DNA from: a virus
IMG/VR virus record: IMGVR_UViG_3300033571_001790
Coordinates: 1-21,039 of that record
Strand: one strand, 5' to 3'
DNA: 21,039 nt
Shown here: positions 16,042 to 21,039 of the stretch, one piece after another
How the letters are laid out: every line of letters starts with the position of its first letter
Numbering within the stretch: position 1 is the first letter of the stretch
Translations under genes and position numbers: made by a program
Notes under the pieces: model-generated
Database searches by the model: none
What the model was told of the DNA's origin: nothing
Seen by the model: the letters and a program-made list of their open reading frames with translations, nothing else

Positions 16042-17279
16042 TTCTGTACTTTTGAATTAAATGAAGGCATGATCTCAAAGTCATAGTTGAATAATCCATC
16101 CCTTGCATGTGTTTTCTTAGTGTAAGAATCTGTTTTTAAGTTTACAGGAATGCAAAGATTGTTATTCATATCTACCACCCTAACATCCTTGCTTCTAAAC
16201 AAACCCTCAATCCATGCACTCTCACCTTCCGTTACCCATCCGCTCCAAACTTTTATTGAGTACTCAATGTCATTATTAAATTGTGCGCTACTTCTTTCTG
16301 TAGGACTAAATGCATAGTCTGTAGTATTCCAAACATAATTTGACTTCTTAAACATTGACCGCTTGTAATTATACATTTCCTGGAATCCACCGTAACAATT
16401 TATAGTGTCATACCCTCCCCATTGATTGAGCCAAGTCAAACGTAAATAATTTAACTTAGTACATTGACTATCTAATATAAATGTCTTAGATTCACTCGTG
16501 GCACTTAAAAAAGCATCGCAAGTATAAACAGTATAACTTACTGTGTTTGAATCAATAACAGGCTGTGTTCCTACGCTTAAATCAGAGATATTCAAATCTG
16601 CCGGCCCTACAAAAGTTCTGCATCTTTTCTTTGCTTTTGTGTTGGAAGGGTATTGATCGTTTTTAAATGTAAATGTGTTTACGTTTCCAAATACATCGGT
16701 TACGTCTATACCTATAAATTCAGTATCTACGGTATTATCTTGGTAAAAATCTAAAGCAAAACAATCATTCTCTCCTACTCTGAAGTTATTACCTTCTGTT
16801 AAAAATTTAAAGTTTGTATCATTTATATATTGAGCCTGGTACTGAAAATAATTGAATTTAGGATTGTAAGTTCCTTTGTCAATTGTAAATTCATCTAAGG
16901 CTGCACTTATTGCATATTTGTTTAATGAGCTGCTCAAATTCTGGTAAGTTACCACACCAGATGCAGGACCGTATTCCTCACCCCATCTAACATCGTATTC
17001 TACAATAGAGTTTATGCAAGTAACTACACCACTCGATCCTGGCTGCCATACATCTAAGCTAAAAAAATCCTGAATGACACCTTGCAAATCAAAAGCTGCA
17101 TAGCCATTGGAAGGATGCGCAGGTTTTTTAATACGTACATAATCAGGTGAATTGTTTACATAAACGTCTGCTACATACTTAAAGTTAGGCTGCGTGTTAT
17201 TTGTACTATCTAAAGTATAAATAATTTTATTATAACCTAAAGCAGGACTTTGTGCTGTGTTATATATTGTTAGTGCCAT
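16035..17279 (-). CDS. Tail-tip structural protein, possibly distal-tail (Dit)-like (414 aa)
   Basis: A beta-rich protein starting MALTIYNTAQSPALGYNKII, with strands such as YVADVYVNNSPDYVRIKKP, FDLQGVIQDFFSLDVWQPG, DIEYSIKVWSGWVTEGESAW and a C-terminal FNYDFEIMPSF. Several Trp and Cys residues are spread through it. I recall such proteins, paired with a following larger tail protein, at the tail tip of Bacteroidota phages, where a Dit-like hub would be expected. The pairing with the 952-residue gene (seven-base overlap) supports a joint role. A Dit identity is inferred, not shown. Confidence 0.58.
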   Translation of the reverse strand: MALTIYNTAQSPALGYNKIIYTLDSTNNTQPNFKYVADVYVNNSPDYVRIKKPAHPSNGYAAFDLQGVIQDFFSLDVWQPGSSGVVTCINSIVEYDVRWGEEYGPASGVVTYQNLSSSLNKYAISAALDEFTIDKGTYNPKFNYFQYQAQYINDTNFKFLTEGNNFRVGENDCFALDFYQDNTVDTEFIGIDVTDVFGNVNTFTFKNDQYPSNTKAKKRCRTFVGPADLNISDLSVGTQPVIDSNTVSYTVYTCDAFLSATSESKTFILDSQCTKLNYLRLTWLNQWGGYDTINCYGGFQEMYNYKRSMFKKSNYVWNTTDYAFSPTERSSAQFNNDIEYSIKVWSGWVTEGESAWIEGLFRSKDVRVVDMNNNLCIPVNLKTDSYTKKTHARDGLFNYDFEIMPSFNSKVQKW

Positions 17280-17871
17280 TGATATTTTCTACTTCGTTTT
17301 TTATTACTACTTCGACATCCTTTTTTAATGCCTTGCTAATTTCTGAGCTAATAAATTTGTTTAGCTTATCGTTATTCTCACCGATCACATCTGTTAGCCA
17401 TTTATTACCTTTAGTTCCTTTTTTAAGAATCTTTGTGGCTATTGCATAACTTAGTGACCTTGCCTTTTTTTTATCGCTTGCAAAAGCTCCAAATGAATCT
17501 TGTTTACCAGGACTAATAACCCATCTATAAATAGCAGGCTGTAATTTATTTCTTTTGTCTTTATTAAATCCTTCCGCCTTACGTCCTTTGTCTAATTCAT
17601 CCCCATATTTATTGTAAAATATTTGAACGCTTATCCTTTCCTTTGTGGCTTCGTTAGGCTTGGCTATTATAGACTGACTTAGTGATCCTGTGGCATTAGA
17701 TTCCTTCCTAACAAGTGAATCCTGCATCTCAGCCATAACACTACCAACTGCCCTAACTAAAATATCTAACGTATTTGTAAATGATAAATAGTCTGCTTGT
17801 TTCTTTTTGATGTTCTCTAAAGATGCCAAACCTCCTTTATATTTACTTGCGTTACTAATATTTAGTGCCAC
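17260..17871 (-). CDS. HK97 gp10-like tail completion protein, GTG start
   Basis: A 203-residue protein starting with GTG at 17871, 17 bases inside the preceding frame; no ATG occurs before residue 47, so GTG is the probable start. The sequence has a helix (GGLASLENIKKKQADYLSFT), a region with GSVMAEMQDSLVRKESNATG followed by SLSQSIIAKP, and RISVQIFYNKYGDELDKGRK, which fit the HK97 gp10-like pattern ('L..S......... Y...ld.G..'). The C-terminus is Lys-rich and partly helical (SSEISKALKKDVEVVIKNEV). Members of that family close the tail or join it to the head. Its position after the chaperone pair is consistent. Confidence 0.65.
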   Translation of the reverse strand: MALNISNASKYKGGLASLENIKKKQADYLSFTNTLDILVRAVGSVMAEMQDSLVRKESNATGSLSQSIIAKPNEATKERISVQIFYNKYGDELDKGRKAEGFNKDKRNKLQPAIYRWVISPGKQDSFGAFASDKKKARSLSYAIATKILKKGTKGNKWLTDVIGENNDKLNKFISSEISKALKKDVEVVIKNEVENINGTNNI

Positions 17872-18133
17872 GATTCATCTTTTTTCTAAGTTCCTCTAAA
17901 TGCTTTTCCTTGTCCTTATAAAATGCTAACGTATTCAAAAACTCAATTACTCCCATGTTTAAAAAGTAATCCCATTTACTACGATCTGAATTACTCAAAG
18001 AATCTAAAACATTGTACCATCCCCATGCTCCCATTCCTGACTTCGCTCCCTCTCGTATTTCTCCTTCAATTGGCTCATTGTCGATGTCAAAAAGTCTGGG
18101 ATAGCTTCTACTAATTTGATTAATAGAGTGCAA
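17855..18133 (-). CDS. Second-frame (T-like) extension of the tail assembly chaperone, made by frameshifting
   Basis: A 92-codon frame in the -1 frame relative to the preceding gene. The only near-start is TTG at 18133, and it coincides with the end of a T9 run. There is no ATG in this frame before residue 33, and the frame is open upstream through the slippery run. The sequence is well behaved (IDNEPIEGEIREGAKSGMGA, WGWYNVLDSLSNSDRSKWDY, GVIEFLNTLAFYKDKEKHLE) and helical, with a Trp-containing 'GW...I/L..L' pattern I recall from the C-terminal part of such proteins in Bacteroidota phages. A -1 slip on T TTT TTT (18139-18133) would give a 255-residue G-T type fusion. It overlaps the gp10-like gene by 17 bases. 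Confidence 0.75.
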   Translation of the reverse strand: MHSINQISRSYPRLFDIDNEPIEGEIREGAKSGMGAWGWYNVLDSLSNSDRSKWDYFLNMGVIEFLNTLAFYKDKEKHLEELRKKMNRGTKY

Positions 18134-18621
18134 AAAAAAAGTGTCATCGGATAAATCTGCTGAACATTTGCATGGTTTAGTATCTCAACCTTTGCTTCAA
18201 ATGTCAAATCTATCTTGCGTTTAAATATCCACCACCCTTTGTAAGGTGTTAAAAATAAAGCAATTAACTTTGGTGTATTGATTACAATATTTTCTTTTTC
18301 CTTTGTTAACTCAGTCACACTGATATACTCCCCTGCTGTTATTTTGCGGATGTCTAAACGTGGAACCCATAAATAACCACCCAATCTAAATGACTTTGGG
18401 TTGGTAGGCTTTGGAAAGTCATGCACCCATGAAATATCCTTTTGAGCTTGCACCCATGTATCTAATGTCATTGATTCCACCTGATCAATAGTCAAACCAC
18501 TAAGTATTGAAAATATACGTATTGACTTGTCAATAGCTTCAATACTTTCATCTTGAGCGATGTCATATAAGTCTATAAACTGCTTAATGTTTACGTCCTT
18601 CCAACTTTGTGCTATTTTCAT
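18004..18621 (-). CDS. Putative tail assembly chaperone (G-like product)
   Basis: A 205-residue protein, first gene after a terminator and promoter-like element B. N-terminus: SWKDVNIKQFIDLYDIAQDE and KSIRIFSILSGLTIDQVESM, helical, with the 'W.dv....f.dl' and 'il.glt.dqve.m' pattern that I recall from tail assembly chaperone-type proteins of Bacteroidota phages. Middle: LWVPRLDIRKITAGEYISVT and LIALFLTPYKGWW. Near residue 160 the reading passes YPMTLFF, which the DNA encodes with nine T in a row, and the -1 frame then opens into a second conserved-looking segment. In zero frame the protein goes on for 42 codons (CTLLIKLVEAIPDFLTSTMS). Lambda-like phages make a short G and a longer GT product by -1 frameshifting in the same way. 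Confidence 0.7.
   Translation of the reverse strand: MKIAQSWKDVNIKQFIDLYDIAQDESIEAIDKSIRIFSILSGLTIDQVESMTLDTWVQAQKDISWVHDFPKPTNPKSFRLGGYLWVPRLDIRKITAGEYISVTELTKEKENIVINTPKLIALFLTPYKGWWIFKRKIDLTFEAKVEILNHANVQQIYPMTLFFCTLLIKLVEAIPDFLTSTMSQLKEKYERERSQEWEHGDGTMF
18132..18140 (-). other. Probable -1 frameshift site: T9 slippery run
   Basis: On the minus strand nine T in a row, read in zero frame as CTT TTT TTT TGC. The heptamer T TTT TTT (18139-18133) allows tandem P- and A-site tRNA slippage by -1, after which the next codon is TTG at 18133 and the frame stays open to 17855. No strong downstream hairpin is obvious. Transcriptional slippage (a T10 transcript) would produce the same fusion. Confidence 0.72.
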
Positions 18622-18627
18622 ATAATT

Positions 18628-18650
18628 AAGTACTAAATTTTTAAAATTGG
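18628..18650 (-). promoter_or_regulatory. Promoter-like repeat element B
   Basis: CCAA (18650-18647), ten bases, TTAGTACTT (18636-18628) on the minus strand, ending six bases before the ATG at 18621. It is nearly identical to element A, including the leader to the ATG, and like A it comes after a terminator whose tail (TTATTTAATA) is shared too. It is the likely start of the tail transcription unit. Confidence 0.55.
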
Positions 18651-18669
18651 TAAGTTGAATTTATTAAAT

Positions 18670-18696
18670 AAAAAAAGGCAGCCTTACGGGGCTACC
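18670..18696 (-). terminator. Intrinsic terminator after the large terminase gene
   Basis: On the minus strand GGTAGCC (18696-18690), loop CCGTAA, GGCTGCC (18683-18677), then at least six T from 18676. The stem is seven pairs with one G-T wobble. It lies in the 115-base gap between the terminase stop and the next gene and closes the packaging unit. Confidence 0.86.
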
Positions 18697-18736
18697 ATTT
18701 AAACCTTCAACCAAATCAATCAGTCAAATATACAAA

Positions 18737-19942
18737 TTAAAGTAATATGTACCTACCACCTTTTGCAAAATCTTTGTATGCCTGGTAACAAATAGCTGTA
18801 CTCATTACACCATCGTCGTGGAATCCTGCCGGAGCGGAATACTTAATCATGCGACTTTGTGGGTTATATTCGTAACTAAACACCTCAAATTCTTTCTTAA
18901 GCCAATCTAAGTCTAAAATAGTAACCTCCTTATTTTGGCTTGCAACTAATAAACTTTCTATTATATCCGTTTTACTTTTAGCTGTAGTAACGAACGGATG
19001 TATATTACAAACACCGCTCAAATCGTTTCTAAGCGTTTCTAAAACAATATCCCCTATTGAATTAACCTCTACGTACAAATCAGGTCTGTAATCTCTTAAA
19101 ATCGATTTTACATTGTTTAATATCTGCGTCCATTCCATCTGCCGCCACCTATCACAATAAACCATCTGCCCTTTGTCATTCATTATTGTAAGTACGGTAT
19201 AGTCATCTGCCCTACCTAAGTCTAATCCTGCAACCATTCTCGATGTACGTTCGCCAACTCCAATGGGTATATTATTAAACAAATAGTGACCCCCATCAAT
19301 AAACTCTGCTAAATATTCTTGCCTAAAAATAATATCAGGCAACGTCACCCTTGCATCATCAATTTCAGAAGGTGTAATTATTGGATTGTCATACGAAGTC
19401 ATAGTAAACGACTTGTATTGCGGATTCACCCCATCCAATTGGTATAAATTGTAAAAATGGTTTTTACCCTTTGGTGTACTAATCAAAAGTACTTTTTTAC
19501 CCTTAACCAATACTGTTGCACGTAAAACCTCTGTCCAAGCCTTAGAATCCATGAAGGCAAACTCATCACAAACCAAATAGTCAAAAGTAAATCCACGAAT
19601 ATTATCGTATCTCTCAGCAGAAAAGAATTGAATGGTCGATCCTGTGACGTACTCCAATAACAAGTCCGATTGGTTTACACTACGATAAATTTCAGGACGT
19701 TTAATAAACGCTTTGTGAATATCCTGAAATACTTTTTTGCTTTGCTTGTAAACAGGACTCACCCATGCGCATTTAACATTCTTATTATTTAATGCCCAAT
19801 AGAGTAACTGATTCGCTGCTAATAACGTCTTTCCAAACTGCCTGCCTATATTAAGCAAGTAGTATTTGTGAGGCTCGTTATTGATCGAGTAGTGTATCTT
19901 CTCCTGATTCGAGTGTGGGGTATATAGTATCGCTCTTGCCAA
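18737..19942 (-). CDS. terL: Terminase large subunit
   Basis: The packaging motor: an ATPase plus nuclease that pumps DNA through the portal and cuts it. Motifs in the 401-residue product: Walker A GRQFGKT (33-39); Walker B LVCDEF (123-128); coupling motif ISTPKGKN (154-161); RNase H-like nuclease with AGLDLGRADDYT (238-249, Asp241), VEVNSIGD (291-298) and FHDDGVMSTA (374-383, Asp376/377). The first usable start is TTG at 19942, which overlaps the small-subunit gene by 65 bases. A TGA lies upstream in this frame and no ATG occurs until residue 131, so the start is TTG or another non-ATG codon. The gene is followed by a strong terminator. Confidence 0.95.
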   Translation of the reverse strand: MARAILYTPHSNQEKIHYSINNEPHKYYLLNIGRQFGKTLLAANQLLYWALNNKNVKCAWVSPVYKQSKKVFQDIHKAFIKRPEIYRSVNQSDLLLEYVTGSTIQFFSAERYDNIRGFTFDYLVCDEFAFMDSKAWTEVLRATVLVKGKKVLLISTPKGKNHFYNLYQLDGVNPQYKSFTMTSYDNPIITPSEIDDARVTLPDIIFRQEYLAEFIDGGHYLFNNIPIGVGERTSRMVAGLDLGRADDYTVLTIMNDKGQMVYCDRWRQMEWTQILNNVKSILRDYRPDLYVEVNSIGDIVLETLRNDLSGVCNIHPFVTTAKSKTDIIESLLVASQNKEVTILDLDWLKKEFEVFSYEYNPQSRMIKYSAPAGFHDDGVMSTAICYQAYKDFAKGGRYILL

Positions 19943-20297
19943 ATTCCGCTGTGAATTTCATGTTTCCTTTAATCTCCAAATTGTGCTGCTCAATGTACCC
20001 TCTTTTCTTTGCTTTACACTTCAAGTAGAAAATAGTAGATAATGGATTACCTTTAGCTATTTGTTTATGTAATTGTGTTTCTGCAAAGTCTAAAGCTACA
20101 TTTTCAATCTCTTTGACTTTAGCCTTATAATCTTTATCCTTCCGCATCCATTCATAGTGCGTTCTACGTGGCACGCCTGACATCCTACTTGCGCTTGTCA
20201 CCACTCCTAAAGATTTCTCTAAAGCTTCTAACATGTTTTCTTTTCCTTGTACAGTTCCCCAAGGATCATCTACCATTCTTTTAATTTCTTTACTCAT
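19878..20297 (-). CDS. terS: Terminase small subunit
   Basis: A 139-residue DNA-recognition subunit. A helix-turn-helix is visible in LGVVTSASRMSGVPRRTHYE (about 30-49) followed by WMRKDKDYKAKVKEIENVAL, the usual Phage TerS-type pattern. Then comes a helical stretch with ETQLHKQIAKGNPLSTIFYL, a feature of small terminases ('GN...I.FYLK'). The C-terminus is probably the part that contacts the large subunit. It overlaps the ParB-like gene by four bases (ATGA) and the large-subunit gene by 65 bases. Confidence 0.9.
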   Translation of the reverse strand: MSKEIKRMVDDPWGTVQGKENMLEALEKSLGVVTSASRMSGVPRRTHYEWMRKDKDYKAKVKEIENVALDFAETQLHKQIAKGNPLSTIFYLKCKAKKRGYIEQHNLEIKGNMKFTAEFGKSDTIYPTLESGEDTLLDQ

Positions 20298-20812
20298 AAA
20301 TTTATACTTAAATAAGCTCCATCAAATTCTCTGTCTAATATTTCTTGTATTTCATTTTCAGCCTTTTGCAAGTCCTCTGGTGACTTAAATGTGATCTTCA
20401 TTGTAGGCTCTTTTGTTGGTTCAGCTTCAATTTCTATTTCAGGCTCTTCAAAAGGTATATCCATACCCCACTCTTTTAAATCAAGTGCCTCCCATTCGTT
20501 TGCAAGTTCATCCCAATCCCAATCCCCAAACCCGACGTTATCCTTTATTATAAATTCCTTTTGTTGTTCGGGTGTGAGATAAGATGCATCAATGATAGGT
20601 ACTTCGATTAACCCTGCTTCAATACATGCCTTAAGTCTCATGTTGCCAGCAAGTGCCTCCATATTTTCATTCACCACAATAGGACGTATTTTTAACATCT
20701 GTGGAAAGTCCATAATAGACTGAACAAGTTTTTTAAACTTTGCATCCTTTATTATACGTGGGTTACGTGGGTTTGGTTTTACCTCACCTATTTTAACTAT
20801 TCTATAACTCAT
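20294..20812 (-). CDS. ParB-like nuclease-domain protein
   Basis: A 172-residue protein with an N-terminal ParB/Srx-type domain: IVKIGEVKPNPRNPRIIKD (about 5-23), FPQMLKIRPIVVNENMEALA (36-55), GNMRLKACIEAGLIEVPIID (56-75), the NPRNPR and GNMRLKAC motifs being typical. It then has LTPEQQKEFIIKDNVGFGDW and an acidic linker (EEPEIEIEAEPTKEPTMKI). The C-terminus (ITFKSPEDLQKAENEIQEIL) is a short helical tail. Such proteins often stand next to terminase genes in phages of Bacteroidota. Whether it acts in packaging, DNA modification or nicking is not known. No methyltransferase is fused to it. Confidence 0.85.
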   Translation of the reverse strand: MSYRIVKIGEVKPNPRNPRIIKDAKFKKLVQSIMDFPQMLKIRPIVVNENMEALAGNMRLKACIEAGLIEVPIIDASYLTPEQQKEFIIKDNVGFGDWDWDELANEWEALDLKEWGMDIPFEEPEIEIEAEPTKEPTMKITFKSPEDLQKAENEIQEILDREFDGAYLSINL

Positions 20813-21020
20813 TGCGTTCTTTTAAAAAATCATATAAGAAAGTGTACATAGCAGTGATGCATCCACCGCAGAAGGTATTAACATGCCCGTAATTCAATCC
20901 CTCTGCAATGCCTTTATAAAAATAAACATCGCCAGGACTGATATTAAATATCTTCCAATTCTTAATAGCCTCTTTGTTGTTAATCAACTTCTTAAGCGAG
21001 GATTCGTATAAGTCTGACAT
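20802..21020 (-). CDS. Small hypothetical protein with a CGGC motif (73 aa)
   Basis: A 73-residue protein ahead of the ParB-like gene, overlapping it by 11 bases. It begins MSDLYESSLKKLINNKEAIK and has CGGC at about residues 51-54 followed by a hydrophobic helix (ITAMYTFLYDFL). The paired cysteines could bind a metal or form a disulfide, but only two are present, so a zinc finger is not supported. I do not recognise a family. The spacing shows it belongs to the packaging operon. The upstream gene lies outside the window, except for at most a few bases. Confidence 0.7.
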   Translation of the reverse strand: MSDLYESSLKKLINNKEAIKNWKIFNISPGDVYFYKGIAEGLNYGHVNTFCGGCITAMYTFLYDFLKERNEL

Positions 21021-21039
21021 AAATAAATTCTATTAGTGA

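Noticed and set aside
1-21039. CRISPR array, tRNA gene, insertion sequence or attachment site
   Set aside because: No regularly spaced repeats, cloverleaf with CCA end, transposase or inverted repeats were seen on either strand.

Overview
The window is a continuous late-gene block of a tailed, siphovirus-like phage or prophage. All credible genes are on the minus strand, so transcription runs from base 21039 towards base 1. The DNA is AT-rich. Start codons mostly follow A/T-rich leaders without a clear Shine-Dalgarno sequence. Several proteins (the fibre proteins, the XkdF-like protease with extra modules, the portal with a Cys/His tail, the 952-residue tail protein) look like families I associate with phages of Bacteroidota, so a Bacteroidota host is the best guess. 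No integrase, repressor, replication gene, tRNA or host gene is visible, so lifestyle cannot be decided. No stretch longer than 300 bases lacks a gene.

Layout in transcription order. (1) 21020-18737, packaging: a small unknown protein, a ParB-like protein, small terminase and large terminase, closed by an intrinsic terminator. (2) 18621-10289, tail: a putative tail assembly chaperone with a T9 slippery site leading into a second frame, an HK97 gp10-like protein, two large tail-tip or baseplate-like proteins, a fibre-like protein and the tape measure. (3) 10285-6982, head: XkdF-like protease, scaffold-like protein, major capsid protein, a terminator, then a probable tail tube protein and a second terminator. 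(4) 6895-2340, connectors: a small unknown protein, the portal, a head-tail connector, a tiny basic ORF, a tail-completion-like protein, and a fibre with an Mtd-type N-terminus. (5) 2338-1, host contact and lysis: small unknown proteins, a lectin-like fibre protein, an N-acetylmuramoyl-L-alanine amidase, and a truncated holin-like membrane protein at the edge.

The genes together make and fill a virion (terminase, portal, protease, scaffold, capsid), build a non-contractile tail (chaperone, tube, tape measure, tip), bind the host (fibres) and lyse it (amidase plus holin candidate). The most notable signals are: a probable programmed -1 frameshift in the chaperone; a 23-bp element (CCAA-N10-TTAGTACTT) found three times immediately upstream of, or close to, gene starts; a gene order in which the tail block comes before the head block and the portal follows the capsid; and head proteins that carry extra domains.
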